This document shows, piece by piece, positions 18,211-26,682 of a stretch of DNA of 64,000 bases. Below the pieces are notes generated by a model. The model did no database searches. It had not been told where the DNA came from and saw only the letters and a list, made by a program, of their open reading frames with translations. Source of the stretch: an uncultured Pelagibacteraceae bacterium (GTDB lineage: Bacteria; Pseudomonadota; Alphaproteobacteria; Pelagibacterales; Pelagibacteraceae); NCBI GenBank assembly GCA_902556505.1, contig CACDWM010000001.1:62001-126000 (forward strand), in the 5' to 3' direction. How positions within the stretch are numbered: position 1 is the first letter of the stretch; the number at the start of each line of letters is the position of its first letter. The position numbers and the translations under genes were made by a program.

Positions 18211-19303
18211 ACTTTCTTTTTAAGTGTCTAAGTTTTCCCTCAGTACTATCGTAATCAATATAACAACCTTGTAAAAATCTTTCACCTTCTTTTGTCTCAT
18301 AAGCTGTTCTTCCATGGAGCAGTCTATGATTATCCATCATCATTAAGTCTTTTGGCTCGAGTTTAAATTCAATTCTATATTTATCTGAATTATACATTTC
18401 AGATATTTTTTTCCTTGCTTGGTAGTAAAGATCTAATTTTTCTTTTTCTAAAACCGGAACATAGTCTAATCTAGGACTAAATCTTACCTGTTTGAAAATC
18501 TTATCCTCATTTAGTTCAATCAAAGGAGAGATAGTTTCTAAAATTACATCTTTGTCTATGAATCTAAATCTAACTTTTACTTCAGTTAAAATTTTATAAA
18601 ATTCTGGGTATTGATTTTTTAAATCTTCAGTAACTGTAAAACCGTCTACCAATGTTGATAATCCTCCTGAAACTTTACTTTCTATACAATGTAAAATTTG
18701 AATACATGGTACAGGATTTCTGTAAGGATTGTCAGTATGAGGTGCTAATGCCAACGAAGTATAAGCGAGATCGTTTGGATCAGGTTTAGATTTTACATTA
18801 AAATATTCACCAAAATTTGTTCTTCGAACACTGCCTATAGAATTTGCAAATTCTACAATATAATTTTTAGATGTTGGAATATTTTTAATTATTACAAAAC
18901 CATATTTATAAAACGAAACAAGTAGATCGTGCATCTCTTTACTTTCGTAAAAATTTTCTTGGTATTCAAAATTTTTTATATTTTTTAAAGATGAGTCCCA
19001 TTTAGTTTTTTCAATAGATTTTATTACAATATCTTCTTTTGAAAATTCAGAAGTAATTTTATCAATTTCTAATTTTGAATTAACACCATCATTGAAATCA
19101 ATCTCTAAATATTTTTCATTAAGGTTTACTTTATTTATTGAAATATCATTACTTAAAAAGGTAGGATCAAAAAGTCTTTGCTGAGTTCCTTTATCTAAAT
19201 ACTCCTCACCATTAACTCTTTCTCTTAACCAGAATGGGTGAATTTCTTTTTTTTCAGACCCATTGTTAAAATAAACCTTATTTTCAACTAGCTCGATTTT
19301 CAT
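18200..19303 (-). CDS. TauD/GBBH-family Fe(II)/2-oxoglutarate dioxygenase
   Basis: This 367-residue protein has an N-terminal DUF971-like domain (about residues 1-95, with IHPFWLRERV) and a C-terminal TauD jelly-roll. This is the architecture of gamma-butyrobetaine and trimethyllysine hydroxylases and of the aminophosphonate hydroxylase TmpA. The iron-binding HxD is in APHTDNPY near residue 189 and the distal His in MDNHRLLHGR near residue 329. It hydroxylates a small, probably quaternary-amine, substrate using 2-oxoglutarate and oxygen. It stands alone on the minus strand between plus-strand genes. Confidence 0.87.
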   Translation of the reverse strand: MKIELVENKVYFNNGSEKKEIHPFWLRERVNGEEYLDKGTQQRLFDPTFLSNDISINKVNLNEKYLEIDFNDGVNSKLEIDKITSEFSKEDIVIKSIEKTKWDSSLKNIKNFEYQENFYESKEMHDLLVSFYKYGFVIIKNIPTSKNYIVEFANSIGSVRRTNFGEYFNVKSKPDPNDLAYTSLALAPHTDNPYRNPVPCIQILHCIESKVSGGLSTLVDGFTVTEDLKNQYPEFYKILTEVKVRFRFIDKDVILETISPLIELNEDKIFKQVRFSPRLDYVPVLEKEKLDLYYQARKKISEMYNSDKYRIEFKLEPKDLMMMDNHRLLHGRTAYETKEGERFLQGCYIDYDSTEGKLRHLKRKFNL

Positions 19304-19370
19304 AATAGTAAGCTAAGGATTATTTAAAATTTAACTTTAATCAACATAAATTAAATAGTAAGAGTTCATT

Positions 19371-20177
19371 GTGAAAAAATTTGATACAAAAAAATATCCA
19401 ATATATGCAAGCTTTTTAAATCAACTTGCTAAAGACTTAACTAAGTTTTATTACACTAAGTTAGATAAGCCATTTAAGATAACCAATAAGATGAAAGGCA
19501 AAGGTTACGATCCTGTAACAACATCTGATAAAGCATTTGAAAAATTCATAAGGTCTAAAATTTCAAAAAAATTTCCAAATCACCAAATCATAGGTGAGGA
19601 ATATGGTCATAAAAATACTAAAAGTGAATTTTCTTGGGTGATTGATCCAATCGATGGAACTAGATCATACGTTGTAGGTAATCCTAGTTGGAGTAATCTT
19701 ATTTCATTAAATTATAATGGAGAGCCTGTTCTAGGACTGGCTAATTTTCCAAAAATGAAGAAATATTATTTAAACTTAAACAAAAACTCAGCGTATGTTT
19801 TTGAGAATAATAAAAAAAAAAAATTAAAAATTAATGCCAAGCTAAATTTTACAAACGCAAAACTAGCAGCTGCATTTCATCATCACTTATCTTTAAAACA
19901 ACAATTAAAAATTAAAAAATTTATAAAAAGAATGCAATTTCCTTGTTTTGATGCATTAACATATTGTCAATTGGCAGAGGGTAGAATTGAAATAGTTGCT
20001 CAATGTGCAAATAAAATTTGGGATATTCATCCGTTGATACCAATTGTTAGAGCAGCAGGAGCTATAATAACTACCTGGGATAATAAAAACCCTGTGTTAG
20101 GTGGAAATATACTTGTTTCTAACAACAAACAAAATCATCAAAAAGTTTTAAAATTATTAAAACCAGTAGCTAAATGA
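19371..20177 (+). CDS. Inositol monophosphatase-family phosphatase (HisN-like)
   Basis: This 268-residue, Mg-dependent phosphatase has GEEYG (metal-binding Glu), IDPIDGTRSYVVGNP near residue 93 and WDIHPLIPIVRAAGA near residue 217. All are family signatures and all ligands are intact. The DPVTTSDKAFEKFIR stretch near residue 43 and the overall length resemble HisN-type histidinol-phosphatases, which supply the last phosphatase step of histidine synthesis in many alphaproteobacteria. Activity on inositol phosphate or another sugar phosphate is an alternative. The start is GTG. It overlaps the next gene by four bases. Confidence 0.85.
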   Translation: MKKFDTKKYPIYASFLNQLAKDLTKFYYTKLDKPFKITNKMKGKGYDPVTTSDKAFEKFIRSKISKKFPNHQIIGEEYGHKNTKSEFSWVIDPIDGTRSYVVGNPSWSNLISLNYNGEPVLGLANFPKMKKYYLNLNKNSAYVFENNKKKKLKINAKLNFTNAKLAAAFHHHLSLKQQLKIKKFIKRMQFPCFDALTYCQLAEGRIEIVAQCANKIWDIHPLIPIVRAAGAIITTWDNKNPVLGGNILVSNNKQNHQKVLKLLKPVAK

Positions 20178-20737
20178 TTCCAGAAAGAGCACAAGTAATT
20201 CTAGATTTCTGGTTTAAAGAAACCCCTTCTGAGATGCGTTTCAAAAAAGATGAAAATTTTGATCAAAAAATTAAAGATAATTTTTTAAAAGATTATGAAT
20301 TAGCTTGTCAAAATGAATATGATGATTGGCAAGATAATCCCATGAGCTGTCTGGCGTTAGTAATTTTATTTGATCAGTTTTCAAGAAATATGTTTAGAAA
20401 TGACAAAAAAGCTTTTGTTCAAGATCAAAAAACTAGATTGATTGTAAACGATGCAGTTTATTCAGGTTATTTAGAAGCTATGAATGTAAATCAAAGATTG
20501 TTTATGTTGTTACCTTTAATTCATAGTGAGGAAATTAGTGATCATGAAATGGCTTATTACTTGTTAAATAAATATTTAAGAGAGCACGAAGGTTACAATG
20601 AAATAAAAAAATTTTGGCAAGATCATACAAAAGTAGTTAGACAATTTCATAGATATCCTCATAGAAATGAAATCCTAGGAAGAGAGTCTACAGAGGAAGA
20701 AATAGAATTTTTAAAAGGTCCAAATTCTTCTTGGTAA
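20174..20737 (+). CDS. DUF924-family protein
   Basis: This 187-residue, all-helical, cytosolic protein matches DUF924, a widespread family of unknown function with a TPR-like fold. Recognisable stretches are VILDFWF at the N-terminus, LALVILFDQFSRNMFR near residue 56 and MLLPLIHSE near residue 115. Family members often sit in housekeeping operons. Here it overlaps the HisN-like gene by four bases and is followed after one base by a DUF952 gene, so all three are probably translated together. Confidence 0.9.
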   Translation: MIPERAQVILDFWFKETPSEMRFKKDENFDQKIKDNFLKDYELACQNEYDDWQDNPMSCLALVILFDQFSRNMFRNDKKAFVQDQKTRLIVNDAVYSGYLEAMNVNQRLFMLLPLIHSEEISDHEMAYYLLNKYLREHEGYNEIKKFWQDHTKVVRQFHRYPHRNEILGRESTEEEIEFLKGPNSSW

Positions 20738-20738
20738 A

Positions 20739-21110
20739 ATGAATTTAGAATTTATTTTTAAAGTTATTGATAAAGATGAATGGCAAAAAGCTAAACAATC
20801 AGGGACATATGGAGGATCAGACAAAGATCTTAAAGATGGATATATTCATTTTTCAGAGGAGGATCAGGTACAGGAAACTTTAAACAAACATTACCCTAAA
20901 AAGGAAAATTTAGTTTTATTAAGAGTAAATGCTTTTAAGCTTGAACATTTATTATGGGAACAAGCATCTAATGGAGATATGTATCCTCATTTATACTCAC
21001 CTTTAGATACCAGCACGGTTGTAAACGAATATGAGTTACCACTAAATGAAGATGGAAGTCATGAGCTCCCAGAAATTTTAAAAAAGTATCAGTTTAGTCG
21101 TCCTAGATAA
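20739..21110 (+). CDS. DUF952-family protein
   Basis: This 123-residue small cytosolic protein matches DUF952. Landmarks are IFKVIDKDEWQKAKQSG at the start, DGYIHFSEEDQV near residue 34 and the C-terminal HLYSPLDTSTVV. The family resembles the ADP-ribosyltransferase/2'-phosphotransferase fold but has no confirmed reaction. The gene is directly downstream of the DUF924 gene, and the last 22 bases overlap the 3' end of the convergent SMR gene. Confidence 0.88.
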   Translation: MNLEFIFKVIDKDEWQKAKQSGTYGGSDKDLKDGYIHFSEEDQVQETLNKHYPKKENLVLLRVNAFKLEHLLWEQASNGDMYPHLYSPLDTSTVVNEYELPLNEDGSHELPEILKKYQFSRPR

Positions 21111-21424
21111 TTAACCATTATTACACCAATAATAATTAAGATAATTCCAACTATTCCATATAGATTGGGTACTTGATTTAATTTTAATACAGCAAAAAGC
21201 ACAACTCCAGTTACTGTAAGTCCGCTATATGTTGCGTACGCAAAACCTACAGGGAGAGCATACATTGCTTTTGCAATTGAAAACATAGTAATACACATGA
21301 ATAAAATACATAAAACAGAGGGGGTTAGTTTTGTAAATCCCTCAGAAATTTTGGCTAAGCTATTAGATGCAATTCCAAAAGAAATACCTAAAGCTAAAAA
21401 TAAATATCCAAAAAGTGGTTTCAT
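21089..21424 (-). CDS. SMR-fold small membrane protein lacking the coupling glutamate (copy 1)
   Basis: This 111-residue protein has four membrane helices and aligns along its whole length with EmrE-type small multidrug resistance proteins (for example AKISEGFTKL, YALPVGFAYATYSGL, and the terminal GVIMVNYLG). The first-helix glutamate used for proton and substrate coupling (EmrE Glu14) is Gly17 here, and EmrE Trp63 is Tyr. It is the last gene of a three-gene set with a DUF2798 protein and a second SMR protein, with two-base spacers, so a heteromeric membrane complex is plausible. Efflux function should not be assumed. Confidence 0.82.
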   Translation of the reverse strand: MKPLFGYLFLALGISFGIASNSLAKISEGFTKLTPSVLCILFMCITMFSIAKAMYALPVGFAYATYSGLTVTGVVLFAVLKLNQVPNLYGIVGIILIIIGVIMVNYLGRLN

Positions 21425-21426
21425 AA

Positions 21427-21654
21427 TTAATCTTTAGATGCAATTTTGTCCGCAAAGGGTTTTAAAATGGGAGCCATTGTAAAAGCTGCTATCAAAGCGA
21501 CAGGAAATGCAAAAATCCATGAATAAAACCATCTACCCAGAAACCCTTCACCAATGCCTGTATTAACAGCAACCACAACTCCACACATAATTACACTCAT
21601 ACTAAAAGACATTAAAATAACAAACAGAGGTTGAGCATATTTTTTTTTAAGCAT
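21427..21654 (-). CDS. DUF2798-family small membrane protein
   Basis: This 75-residue protein has two predicted membrane helices (about residues 8-32 and 40-62) and the DUF2798 look: QPLFVILMSFSMSVIMCGVV followed by FYSWIFAFPVALIAAF. Its function is unknown; relatives are often encoded next to small transporters. It lies between two SMR-fold genes with two-base gaps on each side, which implies co-translation and possibly a shared membrane complex. Confidence 0.82.
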   Translation of the reverse strand: MLKKKYAQPLFVILMSFSMSVIMCGVVVAVNTGIGEGFLGRWFYSWIFAFPVALIAAFTMAPILKPFADKIASKD

Positions 21655-21656
21655 AT

Positions 21657-21989
21657 TTAGTTATTCTCAAGTAAGTTAACCATTAGTACACCAATTATAA
21701 TGAATGCTAAACCAATTAATGAATATAAGTTAGGTACTTGATTAAATCTTATTACTCCAACAATCACTGTTGCAATTATCGTTAGTCCTGCAAATGAAGC
21801 ATAAGTAATTCCCATAGGAATATTTTTCATTACTAATGAAAGTGCATACATACACAATACAATTGTAATTGCTGTAATTATACTTGGAACAAGAAGTGTA
21901 AAACCCTCAGCACTTTTTGCAAAACTGTTTGAAGTAACACCCAAAAAAACTGCAACGCCTAAAAATAAATATGAATTTACAAGACTCAT
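21657..21989 (-). CDS. SMR-fold small membrane protein lacking the coupling glutamate (copy 2)
   Basis: This 110-residue, four-helix protein is clearly related to the one at 21089-21424; SNSFAKSAEGFT, the NQVPNLY turn and the C-terminal GVLMVNLLE correspond. Again the position of EmrE Glu14 is Gly17, and the EmrE Trp63 position is Phe. Paired SMR genes often form heterodimers (as in MdtIJ), but those keep the glutamate. The first gene of the set, it has an upstream gap of about 38 bases before the DsbA-like gene. A channel, uniporter or lipid-related role is possible. Confidence 0.82.
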   Translation of the reverse strand: MSLVNSYLFLGVAVFLGVTSNSFAKSAEGFTLLVPSIITAITIVLCMYALSLVMKNIPMGITYASFAGLTIIATVIVGVIRFNQVPNLYSLIGLAFIIIGVLMVNLLENN

Positions 21990-22027
21990 AAAATGATTTT
22001 AAATGAATTTTAAGAGAATATATAGAA

Positions 22028-22618
22028 TTATTTAAGAGACCATTTAATAGCATCTTCCATTCGGTCATCTCCCCAGAAGACTTCATTTTTCACTATAAAA
22101 GATGGACTACCAAAAATTTTATTTTCACGAGCTGAATTTGTGTTCTCGTTATATTTTGTCTCTATATTTTCAGAATTTGCTTCAGATATGATTTCATTTT
22201 TATTCAAATTTAATTCAGCACAAACCTCAGAAATGCTAGGTTCAATGGCAGGTTCTTTTCCTTCTTGGAACCATTTTTTATAAGTTAGCATCACAAATTT
22301 TTCTCCCCAACCTTTGTCAAAACCTAAGATTGCTATTTGATTTGCTAAATCGAATTCTGATAAAGGGTAGGGAACTGGTGTCTTAGCAAAAAAACCATAT
22401 CCTTCTGCTCGTCTTTCAATATCTCTCCACATGTAATTGACTTTATTAATCTTATCTTTTGGAAATGGGATATTATTCATTTCCTTCATAATTGCTCTAA
22501 CTGAAAAGGGTTTCCAATTAAATTTTACTTGATGTTGTTTTTCAACATCAAGTATTCTAGTTACAGAAAGGTAGGTGTAAGTACTCCCTATCGAAAAATA
22601 AAAATCAATAGCACTCAC
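22028..22618 (-). CDS. DsbA-fold protein, 2-hydroxychromene-2-carboxylate isomerase family
   Basis: This 196-residue cytosolic protein begins IDFYFSIGSTYTYLS, the signature of HCCA isomerases and kappa-class glutathione transferases. The active-site Ser at SIGSTYTY replaces the CxxC of true DsbA. GSPSFIVKNEVFWGDDR near the C-terminus is also family-typical. These enzymes use glutathione in isomerising aromatic intermediates, but here no aromatic degradation genes are adjacent, so a general glutathione-dependent role is equally possible. It is the last gene of a five-gene minus-strand run starting at 24029. Confidence 0.85.
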   Translation of the reverse strand: MSAIDFYFSIGSTYTYLSVTRILDVEKQHQVKFNWKPFSVRAIMKEMNNIPFPKDKINKVNYMWRDIERRAEGYGFFAKTPVPYPLSEFDLANQIAILGFDKGWGEKFVMLTYKKWFQEGKEPAIEPSISEVCAELNLNKNEIISEANSENIETKYNENTNSARENKIFGSPSFIVKNEVFWGDDRMEDAIKWSLK

Positions 22619-22939
22619 TTACTTTGGCATAGGTGTAGCACCAGTTTCTAAACTAACAATTTTTCCATTATCATATTTATAAACTGCCATTACAGCCTCT
22701 ACATTTCCATCATCAAAAGTAACAAATGAATGATGAACACCAACTTCGTCATTTTCATAAACAACTCTTACTTTATCTTGATTTATGTCGCCGCTCATTG
22801 CCCATTTGATAACATCACTTTTGCCTAAAACATTTCCTGATTTATGCATTGTGAATTTAAAATCATCATGCAAAAGATCATTCATCACTGCTTCATCCTT
22901 ATTTTTTATTGCAGCACTATATTTCTCTAATATAGACAT
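22619..22939 (-). CDS. NTF2-like (SnoaL-type) small protein
   Basis: This 106-residue protein has the cone-shaped NTF2-like fold pattern: an N-terminal helical segment with YSAAIKNKDEAVMNDLLHDDFKFTM, then beta strands including VHHSFVTFDDGNVEAVMAVYKY. It has no signal peptide. Such proteins bind or transform small hydrophobic molecules, but no specific reaction can be assigned. It directly abuts the DsbA-fold gene (stop and start adjacent) and lies 11 bases after the ABM-type gene. Confidence 0.75.
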   Translation of the reverse strand: MSILEKYSAAIKNKDEAVMNDLLHDDFKFTMHKSGNVLGKSDVIKWAMSGDINQDKVRVVYENDEVGVHHSFVTFDDGNVEAVMAVYKYDNGKIVSLETGATPMPK

Positions 22940-22950
22940 GTTATTCCTTT

Positions 22951-23235
22951 CTATTTAACCTTAGTTAAATTATATATTGAGTAACTGTCTAACACTTCAT
23001 CCATTATTGGTTTTGATACCTCGGTACCTTCTATAAACTTATGAAGTGCAGCTTCATCAGTACAAAATATTTTAAACATTACAGTACTTTTGTCTGGAGT
23101 TACAGTTCCAATTGTTTTTTCAACCACTGCAACTTTTGCTCTTTCAGCAAGTCCTTCAGGAGATTGCATAAATCCCATGAATTTCTCAAAAGTACCTTCT
23201 TTTAACTTTGCTACTACTAACATTTCTTTTTCCAT
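22951..23235 (-). CDS. Small dimeric alpha/beta-barrel-type protein, unknown function
   Basis: This 94-residue protein has a ferredoxin-like beta-alpha-beta pattern (MLVVAKLKEGTFEKFMGFMQ, then VMFKIFCTDEAALHKFIEG) like ABM-superfamily monooxygenases or DUF3764 proteins. A strong AGGAGG ribosome binding site precedes the start at 23235. It resembles the next protein in size and layout and may be an ancient duplicate. Its reaction is unknown; a stress or small-molecule-binding role in the cluster is only a guess. Confidence 0.7.
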   Translation of the reverse strand: MEKEMLVVAKLKEGTFEKFMGFMQSPEGLAERAKVAVVEKTIGTVTPDKSTVMFKIFCTDEAALHKFIEGTEVSKPIMDEVLDSYSIYNLTKVK

Positions 23236-23252
23236 TTTTTCCTCCTATTTTA

Positions 23253-23543
23253 TTATCCTGAAAAATTTTCCATAAAGTCTCCATCCATGGGAGTAATTTT
23301 TGCAGAATTTAAATCAACTCCAGCTGCAGCTCTTGCAGCGTGAAGTTCTTTATCATTTTTAAATGCTTCAAACCCCTCCATAGTTGCATATTTTACAATT
23401 ACTGTAAATTTTGAAGCGTCTTCTTTTGATACACCAGCAAAAATAATGGTTGCACCAAATCCTTTAATTTTTTCAGCATTATCTTTAACCATATCTCTCC
23501 ATGCTGAAAACGATTTTATATTTTCCTCTATTTTTATAATCAT
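23253..23543 (-). CDS. Small DUF3764/ABM-like protein, unknown function
   Basis: This 96-residue protein has the motif FAGVSKEDASKFTVIVKYATMEGFEAF, typical of small DUF3764-like dimeric alpha/beta-barrel proteins. The rest is a short helix-rich start (SFSAWRDMVKDNAEKIK) and a C-terminal ITPMDGDFMENFSG. It is cytosolic. It sits between a secreted protein gene and the other ABM-like gene on the minus strand. No enzymatic residues can be named, and I assign no reaction. Confidence 0.7.
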   Translation of the reverse strand: MIIKIEENIKSFSAWRDMVKDNAEKIKGFGATIIFAGVSKEDASKFTVIVKYATMEGFEAFKNDKELHAARAAAGVDLNSAKITPMDGDFMENFSG

Positions 23544-23552
23544 ATGTTTCCT

Positions 23553-24029
23553 TTAATAAGTATATTCACCACTCATTTGATTCATTGAGTGTGCCATTCC
23601 AGCTTTACCTCTTATATTCTGTCGACTTGAATTACCACTCCCAGAAATATTTTCATATTTTCCAGTTCCACCAACAATAACAAAAGTACCTGTTCCACCT
23701 TGGCCACCAGTTCCTTTACCTTTGTAATTTATGTAAACCTTTTCTCCATCCATTAAGTAAAAAGTACACATTCCAGTTTCATCATCAAACTTTCCAGCTA
23801 CCAATGTTAACCCGCCAATGCAATGCATAGTAGATTTATCAAAAATACTTCCAGGTTCTTTATCCATCAGTCCAGCATTACCGTCGTAAGTAATACTCAT
23901 GTTTCCATTTCCAGCATCCATCGCATTTAATGACCATGATCCTGCACCGGCAGCATTAAATTTTCCTGACTCTGCTAATGAGTAATTTGAGATCGTTAAA
24001 AAAATTATTAAAAATAAAATTTTCTTCAT
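23553..24029 (-). CDS. Secreted AOC-barrel-like protein, unknown function
   Basis: This 158-residue protein has a clear signal peptide (MKKILFLIIFLTISNYSLA, cleaved before ESGKF). The mature part is glycine-rich, with TGTFVIVGGTGKYENISGSGN, a pattern seen in allene-oxide-cyclase/dirigent-like beta barrels. Two cysteines (near MHCIGGL and GMCTFYL) may form a disulfide. It is the first gene of the minus-strand run and is preceded by an AGGAGG-like site and a 13-base palindrome upstream. It is probably a periplasmic binding or structural protein. Confidence 0.75.
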   Translation of the reverse strand: MKKILFLIIFLTISNYSLAESGKFNAAGAGSWSLNAMDAGNGNMSITYDGNAGLMDKEPGSIFDKSTMHCIGGLTLVAGKFDDETGMCTFYLMDGEKVYINYKGKGTGGQGGTGTFVIVGGTGKYENISGSGNSSRQNIRGKAGMAHSMNQMSGEYTY

Positions 24030-24059
24030 TTTTACCTCCTTTAAGTTATTTAGTTTAAC

Positions 24060-24072
24060 GTAACACTGTTAC
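24060..24072. promoter_or_regulatory. 13-base palindrome in a divergent promoter region
   Basis: GTAACA-C-TGTTAC is a perfect inverted repeat 31 bases upstream of the secreted-protein gene. It lies in the 158-base gap shared with the divergent membrane-protein gene. It has the form of a dimeric-repressor operator. A GCGCGC stretch, rare in this DNA, lies 40 bases further on. The regulator is unknown. Confidence 0.4.
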
Positions 24073-24187
24073 ATAATTGTTAAAAAGTCACTCGTGTTTA
24101 TAGCGCGCGACAGTTATGCAATTTCAGAGCATAAAAAATGTTGATTATGTTGTTTTATTTAATTTAAATTTTTGATAATAATTATTT

Positions 24188-24604
24188 ATGATCGAAAAAT
24201 TTAATGGAATTGTTTATCTAATAATTTTTATTGTTCATTTCCTTGTTTACGCTGTTTATGCTTTTAGAGCCATAGTTGGAACAAAGAGTTTTATGGATCA
24301 ATATAACATCGATCATTCAGCAGCTGTGATTACAAGATTTTTTGGAGCTCCTTTTGTTGGGTCTTTCCTAATGGCTATTTATATTATGTTCGTTAGAGAT
24401 GGTGGAGTAAATGGAACTTGGGCGTTCTTTAATTTAGTATTTGTTCAAAATTTAATGTATTTGATATTTGGTATTTATACTATTTATATAAATAAGCTTG
24501 GACATACTGAAAAGACTAACAGTGAAGGTGTAATAGCTGCTGGAGTACTTACGATTTTAAGTGCTATTCTTACTTACGGATTAGCTGATAAAATTTATAT
24601 TTAA
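24188..24604 (+). CDS. Small integral membrane protein, unknown function
   Basis: This 138-residue protein has four predicted membrane helices (about residues 7-27, 50-67, 78-98 and 112-132), with YNIDHSAAVITRFFGAPFVGS between the first two. I do not recognise a named family. It is divergent from the secreted-protein run and shares its promoter gap, so it may belong to the same response. Its stop codon overlaps the stop of the convergent cysteine synthase gene by four bases. Confidence 0.75.
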   Translation: MIEKFNGIVYLIIFIVHFLVYAVYAFRAIVGTKSFMDQYNIDHSAAVITRFFGAPFVGSFLMAIYIMFVRDGGVNGTWAFFNLVFVQNLMYLIFGIYTIYINKLGHTEKTNSEGVIAAGVLTILSAILTYGLADKIYI

Positions 24605-25602
24605 AACCAATTAGGTATCGGCAAACCTTTTTCTTCTAAAAATTTTTTATTAAACATTTTAGTTGCGTATTTGTCACTTCTATCACAAAGAATAGTTACA
24701 ATAGTTTTTCCTGGCCCTAACTCTTTTCCCATTCTTATTGCTCCTGCAATATTTATTCCACAGCTTGTTCCTAGACTTAAACCTTCGTTTTGAATTAAAT
24801 CATATAGAATAGGCAGAGCCTCATGGTCATCAATTGAATATGCGTCATCAATTTTTGCCTCACCAAAGTTAGCAGTCACTCTACTTGAGCCAATACCTTC
24901 AGTAATTGATCCACCTTCTGACTTAAGTTCGCCATTTTTTATATAATTATAAAGAGCTGAACCTTTTGGATCAGATAGATAAATTTTTATATCTTTGTTC
25001 TTTTCTTTAAGAGCATTACTTACACCTGAAATAGTTCCCCCAGTTCCTGAGGAACAAACAAAGCCATCAACATTACCTTCAGTTTGTTCCCAAATTTCTT
25101 GTCCTGTCCCTTCATAATGACCTTTGGCATTCGCAGTATTGTCAAACTGGTTAGCCCAAATTACACCGTTATTATTTGTAGGTCTTAGTTCATCTGCAAG
25201 TCTAGCAGCTACTTTTACGAAATTATTATCATCTTTATAAGGCTTAGGTGGAACCAGTCTTAACTCAGCTCCGAGATTTCTAAGCAAATCTTTCTTTTCT
25301 TGAGTTTGATTATCATTCATTACAATAATTGTTTTATAACCAAGAGAGTTTCCTAAAAGTCCTAAACCAATTCCAGTGTTACCAGCTGTTCCCTCAACAA
25401 CTGTTCCACCTTTAGCAATTAGTTTTTTTTCTTGAGCATCTTTAATTAAAGCAAGTGCAGCTCTATCTTTTACGGATCCTCCAGGATTTAAAAATTCTGC
25501 TTTTCCATAAATGTTACACCCAGTAATTTCAGAGGCTGCTCTGAGTTTAATTAATGGAGTATTTCCTATTCCAGAAATAAAATCGTTTTGGGTATTATTC
25601 AT
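24601..25602 (-). CDS. cysK: Cysteine synthase-type PLP enzyme
   Basis: This 333-residue, PLP-dependent beta-family enzyme replaces the acetyl group of O-acetylserine with sulfide to make cysteine. The PLP lysine is in GGSVKDRAA near residue 46, followed by [23 protein letters not shown], and EGIGSSRV. I choose the ATG at 25602 because [12 protein letters not shown] follows at once; an upstream frame extension reaches into cysE and is not conserved in form. It overlaps cysE by 8 bases, so the two steps of cysteine synthesis are coupled. A cystathionine-beta-synthase-like activity cannot be excluded. Confidence 0.9.
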   Translation of the reverse strand: MNNTQNDFISGIGNTPLIKLRAASEITGCNIYGKAEFLNPGGSVKDRAALALIKDAQEKKLIAKGGTVVEGTAGNTGIGLGLLGNSLGYKTIIVMNDNQTQEKKDLLRNLGAELRLVPPKPYKDDNNFVKVAARLADELRPTNNNGVIWANQFDNTANAKGHYEGTGQEIWEQTEGNVDGFVCSSGTGGTISGVSNALKEKNKDIKIYLSDPKGSALYNYIKNGELKSEGGSITEGIGSSRVTANFGEAKIDDAYSIDDHEALPILYDLIQNEGLSLGTSCGINIAGAIRMGKELGPGKTIVTILCDRSDKYATKMFNKKFLEEKGLPIPNWF

Positions 25603-26179
25603 TATCTGATTTTTTATCACTATCAGACGTAATTCCATAAGGTTTAAATTCACTATCAGCAATACCAACACTTCTTGCTGGAATTCCAACCATCACAGCA
25701 TTTTCTGCAACGTCTTTAGTTATAACTGCATTAGCTCCAATTCTTGCACCTTTACCAACTACTACTGGACCCAATACTTGTGCACCTGAGCCAATAACCA
25801 CATCCTCTTTTATAGTAGGATGTCTTTTCATATTTCGTTGGTCATTTGAATTTATACTAGGAGCAATTCCACCTAAAGTAACCATATGGTAAATAGTTAC
25901 ATTATCACCAATGTCAGAGGTTTCACCAATAACAACACCCATTCCATGATCAATAAATAAATTTTTTCCAATTTTTGCATTAGGATGAATTTCAATTCCA
26001 GTTAAGAATCTTGAAAATTGAGAAATGATTCTTGCTATCAAATGAAATTTTGCAGTACTAAAAAAATTTGCTATTCGATGAAAAAAAACTGCTTTAACAC
26101 CAGGATAAGTTAATATTAAACTTAACTTAGACCTTGCAGCAGGATCTCTATCAATTATGGATTGTAAAAAATCACTCAT
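25595..26179 (-). CDS. cysE: Serine O-acetyltransferase
   Basis: This 194-residue enzyme acetylates serine with acetyl-CoA, the first committed step of cysteine synthesis. A short helical N-terminal region ([21 protein letters not shown]) is followed by hexapeptide repeats of the left-handed beta helix. The catalytic His and Asp are in [13 protein letters not shown], and [12 protein letters not shown] follows. It is of the short class, lacking the long N-terminal extension of the enteric enzyme. It is co-transcribed with and overlaps the cysteine synthase gene. Confidence 0.94.
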   Translation of the reverse strand: MSDFLQSIIDRDPAARSKLSLILTYPGVKAVFFHRIANFFSTAKFHLIARIISQFSRFLTGIEIHPNAKIGKNLFIDHGMGVVIGETSDIGDNVTIYHMVTLGGIAPSINSNDQRNMKRHPTIKEDVVIGSGAQVLGPVVVGKGARIGANAVITKDVAENAVMVGIPARSVGIADSEFKPYGITSDSDKKSDNE

Positions 26180-26259
26180 ATTTCATCAGTTTAGTTGTTG
26201 TTGATTAAAAAATAATATGCCTTATATAGTACTTAATTGCTTAATTTAAAGAGGTTTAA

Positions 26260-26670
26260 ATGTATAAAAACACCAATTGTTTTCATCTAGCCATCCCGTG
26301 TGGAGACTTAGAGATCGCAAAAAAGTTTTACAGTGAAACTTTGGGATGTAGATTAGACAACTCAGCACAAGAGTGGGCAGATGTAGATTTTTGGGGCAAT
26401 GAATTAACCTTACATAAAAGTGAACATAAATTAGATAATGAGAGACACGATGTAGACATGGGAAATGTTTCAGTTCCTCATTTTGGTGTTCATCTATCAA
26501 GAAAAGACTTTGATGCTCTAAAACAAAGATTAAAGGATAGTGGAACCAAGTATTACGACGAACCTTATTTGAGATTTAAAGGAACAAAATACGAGCAAGA
26601 AACTTTCTTTGTTAAAGACCCAAACGAAAATATACTAGAAATTAAAACTTTAACAGCAAATCCAGAGTAG
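26260..26670 (+). CDS. VOC (glyoxalase/dioxygenase) superfamily protein
   Basis: This 136-residue protein has two beta-alpha-beta-beta-beta modules. FHLAIPCGDLEIAKKFYSETLG at the N-terminus supplies the first metal-ligand His. PHFGVHLSRKDF near residue 72 and FVKDPNENILEIKTL near the C-terminus supply a further His and Glu. It is likely a metal-dependent lyase, isomerase or antibiotic-resistance-type binding protein; the substrate is unknown. It is divergent from cysE with an 80-base shared promoter region. Confidence 0.85.
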   Translation: MYKNTNCFHLAIPCGDLEIAKKFYSETLGCRLDNSAQEWADVDFWGNELTLHKSEHKLDNERHDVDMGNVSVPHFGVHLSRKDFDALKQRLKDSGTKYYDEPYLRFKGTKYEQETFFVKDPNENILEIKTLTANPE

Positions 26671-26682
26671 TCCAAAACCTTA

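Noticed and set aside
21089-21989. Plain multidrug efflux pump annotation for the SMR pair
   Set aside because: The essential helix-1 glutamate is absent in both copies.
25603-25689. 29-residue N-terminal extension of the cysteine synthase
   Set aside because: It lies inside cysE and has no family similarity; [12 protein letters not shown] starts right after the ATG at 25602.
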